DNA of 11,975 nucleotides from the NCBI GenBank assembly GCA_002381765.1, contig DFXX01000053.1:6108-18082 (forward strand). The letters are read 5' to 3'. A program made the translations under genes and the position numbers. The DNA is from Bacteriovoracaceae bacterium UBA4097 (GTDB lineage: Bacteria; Bdellovibrionota; Bacteriovoracia; Bacteriovoracales; Bacteriovoracaceae). The notes below the pieces were generated by a model that saw nothing but the letters and a program-made list of their open reading frames with translations, did not search any database and was not told the DNA's origin. Positions 1-5,740 of this stretch are shown here, piece by piece (position 1 is the stretch's first letter; every line of letters begins with the position of its first letter).

Positions 1-543
1 TTTTCATCTCACTATGAAGAGACCATGACGTCCACCGTGACTGGTAAGGAAATCAAGACCACGGGTAAGATCGATTATAAGTATCCATCGCATTTGCGTC
101 TGGAAGTCTTAAAGCCTGAACCCTCAACGGTAGTAGTTAACGATAGAAAGACCTGGATCTACCAGCCGCCCTTTATCGATGGAGAAAAGGGACAAGTTAC
201 CATTCAGAAGGGAAGTGACTGGCCACTTTTGAAGGCCTTTGATTCTTTTAAAACGGGACTTGAAGGATCTAAACTCTTTACTCATAAGTATCAGGGAAAT
301 GACCTCATCATTACCTTCAATAAAGACTCTCAAAAAGATGCTGGTATTCAGGAAGTTATCTTTCACGCTAAGAAGAATGCCAAAGAAGTGAAGAGTCTTA
401 ATGAGTTTGAGCAGATGACCCTGGTGAAGGCCGATGGGAAAAAGCAGAACTATAAATTCACCGACCTAAAAGAGAATGTAGCTTTTAGACCGAGTAACTT
501 TGAATTCACCACTCCTGCTAATACCAAGGTCATCAATAACTAG
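1..543 (+). CDS. lolA: Outer-membrane lipoprotein carrier protein LolA, 5'-truncated by the window edge
   Basis: LolA is the periplasmic chaperone that takes lipoproteins released by the LolCDE ABC transporter and hands them to LolB or the outer membrane. The reading frame is open from base 1, so the signal peptide and first strand lie outside the window and the ATG at 25 is internal. The visible 180 residues show the family pattern. A T-G-K-E turn is followed by Y-P-S-H-L-R-L-E-V, matching the 'krP..fR.e' strand, then V-N-D-R-K-T-W-I-Y-Q-P-P, matching the 'sDGktlw.Y.P' motif of Escherichia coli LolA. The C-terminal strand F-E-F-T-T-P-A-N-T-K-V corresponds to the usual F-x-F-x-P-P-x-G-V ending. 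The gene converges on the minus-strand micro-protein gene, whose stop lies 7 bp away. Identity is by motif reading only; a LolA-like paralogue is the main alternative. Confidence 0.85.
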   Translation, partial: FSSHYEETMTSTVTGKEIKTTGKIDYKYPSHLRLEVLKPEPSTVVVNDRKTWIYQPPFIDGEKGQVTIQKGSDWPLLKAFDSFKTGLEGSKLFTHKYQGNDLIITFNKDSQKDAGIQEVIFHAKKNAKEVKSLNEFEQMTLVKADGKKQNYKFTDLKENVAFRPSNFEFTTPANTKVINN

Positions 544-549
544 TCTTAT

Positions 550-630
550 TTAAGCGCCATAGGCCTGGATCAGAAAGGTTAGACCCATAAGGTTGATCAT
601 AAGAGTAAGGGCGTAAAAACCTAAGTTCAT
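550..630 (-). CDS. 26-residue hydrophobic micro-protein, coupled to the pentapeptide gene
   Basis: A very short gene reading ATG at 630 to TAA at 550. The start is supported by a good Shine-Dalgarno, AAGGAG at 635-640, four bases before the ATG. This SD begins directly after the stop codon (641-643) of the upstream pentapeptide-repeat gene, so translation is probably coupled. The peptide starts MNLGFYALTLMINLMGLTF and ends with a short I-Q-A-Y-G-A tail. It has no charged residue and is long enough for one membrane span. It resembles no family I can name. Possible roles are a regulatory membrane peptide, a toxin of the small hydrophobic type, or a partner of the pentapeptide protein. All of these are inference. 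The main doubt is whether so short a frame is really translated. Confidence 0.55.
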   Translation of the reverse strand: MNLGFYALTLMINLMGLTFLIQAYGA

Positions 631-640
631 AAAGCTCCTT

Positions 641-1075
641 TTAGGCCACTTGGGCCAACTCAATATAGATGTCAGTGGTATAGTCCTTAACTTCACTTAG
701 AACGATATTCTTGCCATTCTGGCAGAGCTTCCCGAGGGTCTGGTCTAAATCACAATCCATGTAAATAGAATCCATTGTCGAAGAAGCTCGCCACTTGCAA
801 TTAGTGAAATTGCAATTTTTGAAATGTGAATTCCTAATATGTGAAAATTCGAAGGTGCAATTCTCGAAGATACAGTTTTCGAAGGTAACCCCTTGAAATT
901 CGCAAGCGTAGAAATTGCAATCGGAAAAGACAACTTGCTGATATTTGCACTTCTCGATGCGGGAGCTGCTCATCAACTGGCCGGAAATCACGGTAAACAA
1001 AAGTTTTTCGGCCTGGATACTTTGATAGCATTCTGCTGAGGAAACATGAGCTATTTTAGTAAGTTGAGTGATCAT
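641..1075 (-). CDS. Cysteine-rich pentapeptide-repeat protein, cytoplasmic
   Basis: A 144-residue protein without a signal peptide. From about residue 43 to 95 an aromatic or large hydrophobic residue falls on every fifth position (Y45, F50, F55, F60, F65, F70, F75, I80, F85, F90, W95). The residue two before each is mostly Cys or Ser (C53, C58, C68, C73, S78, S83, C88, C93). This is the A(D/N)LxF-type pattern of a right-handed quadrilateral beta-helix, here about eleven units or nearly three coils. Some family members, such as Qnr and MfpA, mimic DNA and bind gyrase. This one is too short for such a claim, and its role is unknown. I chose the ATG at 1075 over the in-frame ATG at 1105. The inner start has a GGAGG five bases upstream, while the outer one has no SD and sits at the predicted transcription start. 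It is followed at once by the coupled micro-protein gene and is transcribed away from the XRE regulator. Confidence 0.8.
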   Translation of the reverse strand: MITQLTKIAHVSSAECYQSIQAEKLLFTVISGQLMSSSRIEKCKYQQVVFSDCNFYACEFQGVTFENCIFENCTFEFSHIRNSHFKNCNFTNCKWRASSTMDSIYMDCDLDQTLGKLCQNGKNIVLSEVKDYTTDIYIELAQVA

Positions 1076-1111
1076 GGCCGCCTCCGTAAGTAAGCCCGAT
1101 TTCATATTGCA

Positions 1112-1140
1112 ATGATATGATATTTGACAAATTGCGTCAA
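1112..1140 (-). promoter_or_regulatory. Sigma70-like promoter for the pentapeptide/micro-protein unit
   Basis: Read on the minus strand: a -35 box TTGACG at 1140-1135, a 17-bp spacer, and a -10 box TATCAT at 1117-1112. Five of six positions match consensus in each box. The expected transcription start is near base 1105. That would make the outer ATG at 1105 leaderless and leaves about 30 bases of leader before the preferred ATG at 1075. The -35 overlaps the spacer of the opposing promoter, so both promoters cannot easily be occupied at once. Confidence 0.6.
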
Positions 1141-1151
1141 GCGAATAAATT
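1124..1151 (+). promoter_or_regulatory. Sigma70-like promoter for the XRE regulator operon
   Basis: A perfect -35 box TTGACA at 1124-1129, a 16-bp spacer and a -10 candidate TAAATT at 1146-1151 (four of six). The expected start is near 1158, giving a leader of roughly 44 bases before the ATG at 1202. The two opposing -35 boxes form the perfect inverted repeat TTGAC-N7-GTCAA (1124-1128 and 1136-1140). The weak -10 makes this less certain than the divergent promoter. Confidence 0.5.
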
Positions 1152-1182
1152 GCATCAAGGAAATGAATTGCAATCCGATAAG
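1129..1182. repeat. Three 18-bp direct repeats, candidate operator
   Basis: Three head-to-tail units of exactly 18 bp: AAATTGCGTCAAGCGAAT (1129-1146), AAATTGCATCAAGGAAAT (1147-1164) and GAATTGCAATCCGATAAG (1165-1182). Units 1 and 2 match at 15 of 18 positions; unit 3 keeps the AATTGCA core. They run from the spacer of the plus-strand promoter into its leader and touch the -35 of the minus-strand promoter. The palindrome ATTGCAAT occurs in unit 3 (1167-1174) and again at 1106-1113 near the minus-strand start. The likely binder is the adjacent XRE regulator, which would then control itself and the divergent genes; this is inference from position. Confidence 0.5.
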
Positions 1183-1201
1183 GAATTCAAGGGGGTGGAG
1201 C

Positions 1202-1762
1202 ATGATTAGCTTTAGCCAAGACTTCTTAGAAAATTTCCTCGCCGTGGTCCGTAAGTATATGCAACTGCGGGGTGGCCTCACTCAGAAAGATCTCTCCGAG
1301 ATGATGAATGTGGGCATTTCCACCATGAGCCGCTTTCTCAATTTGAAAACCAGTAATGTGGATGAGCAATTGGTTGCAAATATCATCGCGACTCTTGGGA
1401 TTCCCTTGCATGAGGTGATCGATGGGGTCGAGGAAGAGTCGACTGAGACCTTCAAGCGTTTGGTGCAATTTTATAAAGATCAAAAATCTTCCGATCAGAA
1501 GCTTGCCGATGAGGAGCCGAAGGTCAATAAGGCCAGTGCTACCATTAATGTGGGAGGCAGAAAGCAGAATGTCTCTTTTGGTGAATCTCACACAACGACT
1601 AGAACTGAGGTCACGATAAGAGAGAAGCTGGAAACCCTTTCTCCCCGACAGAAGGCTTACTTGAATGATTTTTTAAGTCTCGATGTAAATGATCGGGATC
1701 TGATTGTGGATTTAGGGGATGCGATCTTTCGTTATTTCCGCCAAAGGAATGTTGAATTTTAA
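1202..1762 (+). CDS. XRE-like helix-turn-helix transcriptional regulator
   Basis: A 186-residue cytoplasmic protein. Residues 26-47 (LTQKDLSEMMNVGISTMSRF and on) fit the Cro/C1-type helix-turn-helix, with the T-Q-x-x-L-S opening and the S-T-M-S-R recognition helix. After the DNA-binding domain comes a polar linker (about 80-135), then a C-terminal helical segment (about 136-183) beginning T-V-T-I-R-E-K-L. This segment may be for oligomerisation or sensing; I do not recognise it. The start at 1202 is chosen because AAGGGGGT lies about six bases upstream. The longer frame from a TTG at 1124 would begin inside the -35 box. The gene lies back-to-back with the pentapeptide unit across direct repeats, the usual layout for an autoregulated local regulator. 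Its stop codon overlaps the start of the VWA-like gene by one base (TAATG), implying coupled translation. Confidence 0.8.
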   Translation: MISFSQDFLENFLAVVRKYMQLRGGLTQKDLSEMMNVGISTMSRFLNLKTSNVDEQLVANIIATLGIPLHEVIDGVEEESTETFKRLVQFYKDQKSSDQKLADEEPKVNKASATINVGGRKQNVSFGESHTTTRTEVTIREKLETLSPRQKAYLNDFLSLDVNDRDLIVDLGDAIFRYFRQRNVEF

Positions 1763-2538
1763 TGATCAAATGGATCCTTCTGGTTTTGATTTCGTTTTCT
1801 GCAGTGGCTGCTCCTCGTGAAATCGAGGTGTGGATGCTGTCTAATTCCAAGGTGACTCAGTTAGAGGAGTTACTCAATCGTCCACAGTATATTTTTAGTG
1901 CCAAGACTGCCGAGCTTGAGTGCCAGGAGATGGGGGATTTTTGCTTTGATCCTCAGTATGGTTTGTATAAGAAAGAAGATACCTGGGGCACGGTGAGTGC
2001 GGAGAAGGTAGAGAAGAAAGCGGGGCCCTCAATTCCTGTTGGGAAAGGCATCGATCAAGATCTGATAAATTGCGATCCTAAAAATCACTTTGATATGTTT
2101 TGTGGGAAGGCGAAGCCGGTTGCTAAAGATGGGGCGAGTTTTGAGTTATGGATCGATACCAGTTCATCTATGCGTGAATTTGATTTCAGCGATAAGGAAG
2201 GCGGCTGCTATCGGAAAAGCCTTGTGAGTCGTCTGGATAAATATTGTCCGTTTAATCAGAAAGTAAATGTGATGATGTTTGATACGGGAATTAAGCAAGC
2301 GGGCAGTATGGATGCTCTTTGTACCAATAGAGGACCGAATGATGTGAAGAGGCTCATCGATTGGATTGAGCGCTCGGAGGCGAAGAAGCTTGTCATCATT
2401 ACGGATATTTATGAGCTTCATAAAGAATTCGCCGATTATATCGAAAGTAAGAATGGATCATTTCGGGGAGATAAGAAAGCTCTCACCGCCGCACAGATGC
2501 TCGATCTCGTAGATGAGCTTGCCAAATCCTGTAAGTAA
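1762..2538 (+). CDS. Exported von Willebrand factor A-like protein
   Basis: A 258-residue protein with a Sec signal peptide (K3, hydrophobic stretch 4-14, likely cleavage after A16 or A17). Residues 1-120 show no domain I can name. From about 126 a VWA-like fold is suggested: F-E-L-W-I-D-T-S-S-S-M gives the MIDAS motif D-x-S-x-S (D132, S134, S136), and the later strand L-V-I-I-T-D (D215) fits the position of another metal-coordinating Asp. The domain is short for a VWA domain (about 130 residues) and I cannot place the MIDAS threonine with confidence. There are eight cysteines (C54, C61, C104, C114, C149, C162, C187, C257), which fits disulfides in the periplasm or outside the cell. VWA domains usually bind protein partners through a divalent metal. 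Being cotranscribed and coupled to a cytoplasmic XRE regulator is unusual; the target is unknown. Confidence 0.65.
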   Translation: MIKWILLVLISFSAVAAPREIEVWMLSNSKVTQLEELLNRPQYIFSAKTAELECQEMGDFCFDPQYGLYKKEDTWGTVSAEKVEKKAGPSIPVGKGIDQDLINCDPKNHFDMFCGKAKPVAKDGASFELWIDTSSSMREFDFSDKEGGCYRKSLVSRLDKYCPFNQKVNVMMFDTGIKQAGSMDALCTNRGPNDVKRLIDWIERSEAKKLVIITDIYELHKEFADYIESKNGSFRGDKKALTAAQMLDLVDELAKSCK

Positions 2539-2553
2539 ATTAACAATCCGATT

Positions 2554-3600
2554 ATGAGTTTAAGTAAATTGATTTCCTGGTCAGAGAAAGAGTTCTCTCG
2601 TCTTCCTTGGCGCGAAAAGCGCACCCTCTATCGAACATTGGTTTCTGAGATCATGCTTCAGCAGACGACGGTTTCGACCGTGAGAAATCACTATGAGAGA
2701 TTTCTCGTGACGTTTCCCACGATGGAGAGTCTGGCGCGGGCGAGTGAAGAGGAACTTACGGTTGCCTGGAAAGGGTTGGGATACTATCGACGAGCAAGAA
2801 ACTTGAAGAAGATTGCAGAAGCGATTGTGAATGAATATGGGGGAGAGTTTCCTCGCACGAGTGAAGAGCTGCAGCTCATTCCGGGCATTGGGCCCTATAC
2901 CGCTGGGGCGATTATGGCTATCGGTATGGATGAGCGGGCATTGGCCGTTGATGCGAATTTAGAAAGAGTCATCGCGCGCTTATATGGAATCAAAGAAGAG
3001 AAGGGGCTTAAGCTTCAGAAGAAAATCTTGGAATTGTTTGCTGCTGGGAAAATATTCAACGAGAAGAAGCTGTCACCTCGGAAATTAAATGAAGCCTTGA
3101 TGGATTTAGGACGCACCTATTGTCAGGCAAGAAAAGCATCATGTGACTTGTGTTTTCTTAAGGCCGAGTGTGTGGCGTTTAAGAGAGGCAAGCCCTTAGA
3201 GTACCCCATGACTTCTGCCGTGGCGAAAGTGAGTCAGGAGCATGAGCTGGAGCTACTCAGAGTTTTTGTGGTGAAGAAAGGCAAACTCTTGGTTTATCGA
3301 AAAGATGAGAGTGAGTGGCTTTCTGGGCAGTATGAGGTGCCGACTTTTATCGTGAAGACTACCGATGAGAAGCTTAAGCAGTATCAGAAGCTCAAGGTTA
3401 GTTCACCGGAAGTGGTGGGGTCGTTTAAGACGGGGATCACTAAGTATAAGATACAAAATTCAGTGATCGTGACTGATGAGAAGGTTTTAAAGAAGCTTGG
3501 GTTTGCAAGGGAAGTGGTGTGGAAGGAGATTGCGGCAAAGGATGCGAATTTTTCTACGGCTACGACGAAGGGGCTTTTGAAGTTTGTGGAGATGAAATAG
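2554..3600 (+). CDS. mutY: A/G-specific adenine DNA glycosylase MutY
   Basis: MutY removes adenine mispaired with 8-oxoguanine or guanine, starting base-excision repair of oxidative damage. All hallmarks are present in 348 residues. L-P-W-R opens the N-terminal domain. The catalytic Glu is E32 in V-S-E-I-M-L-Q-Q-T. The helix-hairpin-helix is I-P-G-I-G-P-Y-T-A-G (109-118), and the catalytic Asp is D133 in V-D-A-N-L-E-R-V. The [4Fe-4S] ligands are C190, C197, C200 and C206 with the standard C-x6-C-x2-C-x5-C spacing. The C-terminal part (about 225-348) is in the position of the NUDIX-like domain that recognises 8-oxoguanine and is fairly divergent. Length is normal for the family. It starts 15 bp after the VWA-like gene without a convincing SD, so it may be read on the same transcript. 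The assignment of the catalytic core is secure. Confidence 0.96.
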   Translation: MSLSKLISWSEKEFSRLPWREKRTLYRTLVSEIMLQQTTVSTVRNHYERFLVTFPTMESLARASEEELTVAWKGLGYYRRARNLKKIAEAIVNEYGGEFPRTSEELQLIPGIGPYTAGAIMAIGMDERALAVDANLERVIARLYGIKEEKGLKLQKKILELFAAGKIFNEKKLSPRKLNEALMDLGRTYCQARKASCDLCFLKAECVAFKRGKPLEYPMTSAVAKVSQEHELELLRVFVVKKGKLLVYRKDESEWLSGQYEVPTFIVKTTDEKLKQYQKLKVSSPEVVGSFKTGITKYKIQNSVIVTDEKVLKKLGFAREVVWKEIAAKDANFSTATTKGLLKFVEMK

Positions 3601-3645
3601 TTCTTCTTTAATAATGGCTTAATACATTCATCTTCCTTAATCTAA

Positions 3646-3670
3646 ATTTTTCAATTGATATTTTTCAATT
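3646..3670. repeat. Pair of 11-bp direct repeats, 14-bp period
   Basis: ATTTTTCAATT occurs at 3646-3656 and again at 3660-3670. The sequence continues with further CAATT-containing bits, including TTGATCAATTG around 3689-3699. Two perfect copies in 25 bases could be an activator or repressor site for the operon at 3840. In AT-rich DNA chance is a real alternative. Confidence 0.35.
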
Positions 3671-3676
3671 CAAGAG

Positions 3677-3749
3677 TGGTCCTATTGTTGATCAATTGTT
3701 TTATTTCTTATCACTATTTTATTAATCGCAAGAAATTTTCGTAGGACCA
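3677..3749. repeat. 8-bp inverted repeat with a 57-base interval
   Basis: TGGTCCTA at 3677-3684 and TAGGACCA at 3742-3749 are perfect reverse complements and are notably GC-richer than the DNA around them. They could be two half-sites of one regulator or the base of a long leader hairpin. No function is shown by the sequence alone. Confidence 0.3.
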
Positions 3750-3839
3750 AAGAATAATTTAAGGTTTCTTGAGTTTCACTTCAAACATTTCTAACTAACA
3801 ATTTTTTTAAATTCAAAGTTCAACTTCCAAGGAGAGGAA

Positions 3840-4379
3840 ATGAAATTCATCAAAGCCGTAGGCCTAGTCCTATTTATGGCTCCTTTATTGTCTTTTGCAG
3901 AAAACAAGAATTATCCATGTAGTGGAGCCAGTGGGTCTTATCACGTTAATTCTGATGAATCGGCTGGTGGTTTTGTAGCAAGTACTGCAACTGTCGATCC
4001 CTCTGTAACAATTGCTTCTGAGGCTTCTATTTGCGAGAGAGCGACAGTAATCGAAGGAGCTATAATTTCAGGAAGAGCAGTAATTTCAGGTAAAGCAACG
4101 GTAAGAGGTTTAGTTGAAGTTTCTGATGAAGCCAAGGTCTATGGTGAAGCATACGTTATCAACAATAACGGGAGCCCCTTGCTGATCGATGGGCAAGCTC
4201 AAGTTTTCGGTCAAGCCTTCGTTCAAGGATCGGTCATTATCACTGACGCTTCTGAAGTTTACGGTTGGGGAAAGGTTCTTGATTACGCTCAACTTTTTGG
4301 TGAGACGCAGGTCTGTGGAAATAGTGTCGTAAATGGTTTCCTGGTTCTTCAGGATGACTCTACCTATTGCAATCAATAA
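3840..4379 (+). CDS. Exported hexapeptide-repeat beta-helix protein (paralogue 1)
   Basis: A 179-residue protein with a Sec signal peptide ending S-F-A at residue 20. The mature protein opens with the cap signature shared by four proteins here: C27-x-G-x2-G-x4-N, then G-G-F-V (43-46) and a second cysteine C65 in S-I-C-E. From about residue 66 the chain falls into six-residue units of the type x-x-A-x-V-x-G (for example GRAVIS, GKATVR, DEAKVY), the pattern of left-handed parallel beta-helices seen in hexapeptide acyltransferases and YdcK-like proteins. No acyltransferase active-site His is evident, so a structural or binding role is more likely. Two more cysteines lie near the C-terminus. It is the first gene of the operon, has the strongest SD (AAGGAG, six bases before the ATG), and is followed after 14 bp by a larger paralogue. 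Exact function is unknown. Confidence 0.75.
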   Translation: MKFIKAVGLVLFMAPLLSFAENKNYPCSGASGSYHVNSDESAGGFVASTATVDPSVTIASEASICERATVIEGAIISGRAVISGKATVRGLVEVSDEAKVYGEAYVINNNGSPLLIDGQAQVFGQAFVQGSVIITDASEVYGWGKVLDYAQLFGETQVCGNSVVNGFLVLQDDSTYCNQ

Positions 4380-4393
4380 AAGGAAAATGAAAA

Positions 4394-5686
4394 ATGAAAT
4401 ATCTATTTGGATTATCAGTAACATTAGTAATGTCTTCCGCAAGCAGCTTTGCTCAGTGTGATGGTGCTCAGGGAGCAATCAGAATAAACCCAGATTTAAC
4501 TACGGGAGCTTTTGTTGCTTACACTGCATATGTCGACGCCTCAGCTTATACAAGTAGTAATTCTGAAGTTTGCGGAATGGCTAAAATTTATGGTGAAGCT
4601 CACATTTTAGGTTCGTCAGTAATAAAAGATAATGCTTTTATCTCATCTGAAGCAAGTCCGGAACATGTCCTTGTGGAAAATTCAGTCGTAGAAGGCTCAT
4701 CTAAGATATTCGGTTCTGTTCAAGTTAGAAATGGTTCAACGGTTCAGGGATCAGCAATTTTGAGTGATAACGTTTTAGTGCAAGGTGATTCAATTCAAGC
4801 GGAATCTGGTCCATATATATCAGAAAATGCCATGGTTTCTTTTAATGCTCAAGTCTTAAATACAGCAGTCGTGGCAGGGAATGCTTTAGTTAAAGATATG
4901 GCTGTGATTAAAGACAATGCTTCCGTTTATGGTAAGGCAACGATCTTTGGAGCGGCAGAGATCAGTGGAGATGCCTCGGTATATGAAAAAGCACAGGTCT
5001 CAGTTGATGCAAAGGTTATGAATGAAGCAAAAGTCTATGGTCAGGCAGAGGTCGTGGGTAATGCTCACATTCAACAAGAGGCAAAAGTGTACGGGTTCGC
5101 ACATGTAGGTCTTGATTCTACGGTAGGCGAACAGGCGGAGGTTTACGGTCACGCAGTCATTTTTACTGAGGGTAATGATCCAAGAGAATTTGGAATATTT
5201 GGTAAGGCCAAAGTCTTTGATAGAGCAGAAGTTCGTGGAGAATCCACTGTTACAGATAAAGCATCAGTAAACGGGGATGCTAGGTTAAGCAATGCTACTA
5301 TCAGTAACAATGCGATCATTACAGATGCACCAACTATTATGAATGCTGAGGTCGCTGATAATGCAATTGTTAAAGGTAAAGCACAGGTTTTGGCCGGCAG
5401 AGTATATGAAGACGCTCAGGTATATGGAGAAGTCAAAATGGAAAATGGAGAACCAGAAATTTTTGGTTCAGCTCAGCTTTTTCAACAAGCAGTTTTAGAA
5501 GGGTCAGCTTCTGTTTCAGGGAGAAGCCTTGTATACGGTGAGGCCATCGTCAGAGGAATTGTAAATCAGAGAGGCCAGGTATATGGAACAGCAACTGTAG
5601 AAGCTTCTGGAGAAGTTTCGGGAGTTGCAAGAGTTTTTGGTACGGCTGTCATTACTGATATTGTCGAAGATGGTGAATATCCTTAA
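4394..5686 (+). CDS. Long exported hexapeptide-repeat beta-helix protein (paralogue 2)
   Basis: A 430-residue protein with a Sec signal peptide (S-S-F-A at 17-20) and the shared cap: C22-x-G-x2-G-x4-N, G-A-F-V (38-41), and C60 exactly 38 residues after C22, as in paralogues 1 and 3. Nearly all of the rest, about residues 61-425, is hexapeptide repeats with Ala and Val/Ile in fixed phase. One run of fourteen uninterrupted units includes NASVYG, KATIFG, DASVYE, EAKVYG and QAEVVG. Three units make one helix coil, so the protein should be a rod of roughly twenty coils. No catalytic residues stand out. SD AAGGA lies nine bases before the ATG; an overlapping ATG at 4387 is out of frame. Related repeat folds serve as enzymes or rigid spacers; a surface or periplasmic scaffold is my inference. 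Confidence 0.75.
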   Translation: MKYLFGLSVTLVMSSASSFAQCDGAQGAIRINPDLTTGAFVAYTAYVDASAYTSSNSEVCGMAKIYGEAHILGSSVIKDNAFISSEASPEHVLVENSVVEGSSKIFGSVQVRNGSTVQGSAILSDNVLVQGDSIQAESGPYISENAMVSFNAQVLNTAVVAGNALVKDMAVIKDNASVYGKATIFGAAEISGDASVYEKAQVSVDAKVMNEAKVYGQAEVVGNAHIQQEAKVYGFAHVGLDSTVGEQAEVYGHAVIFTEGNDPREFGIFGKAKVFDRAEVRGESTVTDKASVNGDARLSNATISNNAIITDAPTIMNAEVADNAIVKGKAQVLAGRVYEDAQVYGEVKMENGEPEIFGSAQLFQQAVLEGSASVSGRSLVYGEAIVRGIVNQRGQVYGTATVEASGEVSGVARVFGTAVITDIVEDGEYP

Positions 5687-5699
5687 AAAAACAACTGAA

Positions 5700-5725
5700 A
5701 GGGGGACATCTTATGATGTTCCCCT
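5700..5725 (+). promoter_or_regulatory. Intercistronic hairpin between paralogues 2 and 3
   Basis: AGGGGGACATC (5700-5710) and GATGTTCCCCT (5715-5725) form an 11-bp stem with one G-U pair and a four-base TTAT loop, the most stable-looking short hairpin in the window. It is not followed by a T run on the plus strand, so it is not a standard intrinsic terminator. It ends just before the SD (GAGG near 5731) of the gene at 5741. It may stabilise or process the mRNA or set the ratio of the two proteins. On the minus strand it is followed, after a few bases, by a T run. Confidence 0.55.
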
Positions 5726-5740
5726 CTGAAGAGGTATCTT

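Larger units (their letters stand above)
3601..3839. other. AT-rich non-coding stretch upstream of the beta-helix operon
   Basis: There is no credible gene on either strand here. It should hold the end of the mutY transcript and the promoter of the operon starting at 3840. I see no strong -35/-10 pair and no textbook terminator. It does contain two identical 11-bp direct repeats (3646-3670) and an 8-bp inverted repeat (3677-3749), listed separately. The last bases carry a strong ribosome binding site, AAGGAG, before the ATG at 3840. Confidence 0.6.

Noticed and set aside
641..1075. Qnr/MfpA-like gyrase-protecting function for the pentapeptide protein
   Set aside because: The repeat region is only about eleven units and short of the dimeric rod of those proteins; fold similarity alone does not support the function.
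1076..1105. Outer ATG at 1105 for the pentapeptide gene
   Set aside because: It coincides with the predicted transcription start and lacks an SD; the ATG at 1075 has GGAGG at proper spacing. Leaderless translation from 1105 cannot be fully excluded.
1124..1201. Longer start for the XRE regulator at the TTG at 1124, adding 26 residues with a repeated Asn-Cys
   Set aside because: It has no SD, begins in the -35 box of the predicted promoter, and its repeats simply translate the 18-bp direct repeats. The ATG at 1202 has a better ribosome binding site.
3588..3636. Possible terminator after mutY (GGAGATGAA pairing with TTCATCTTCC)
   Set aside because: The stem starts inside the coding end of mutY, has a bulge and a loop of about 30 bases, and no clean T run follows closely.
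3941..4478. Open frames on the minus strand opposite the beta-helix genes
   Set aside because: They are shadows of the Ala/Val-rich plus-strand coding sequence, with no SD or recognisable domain.
4394..5686. Repeated sequence suggesting a CRISPR array or tandem DNA repeats
   Set aside because: The periodicity is 18 bp, imperfect, and in frame with a six-residue protein repeat; there are no identical repeats with unique spacers.
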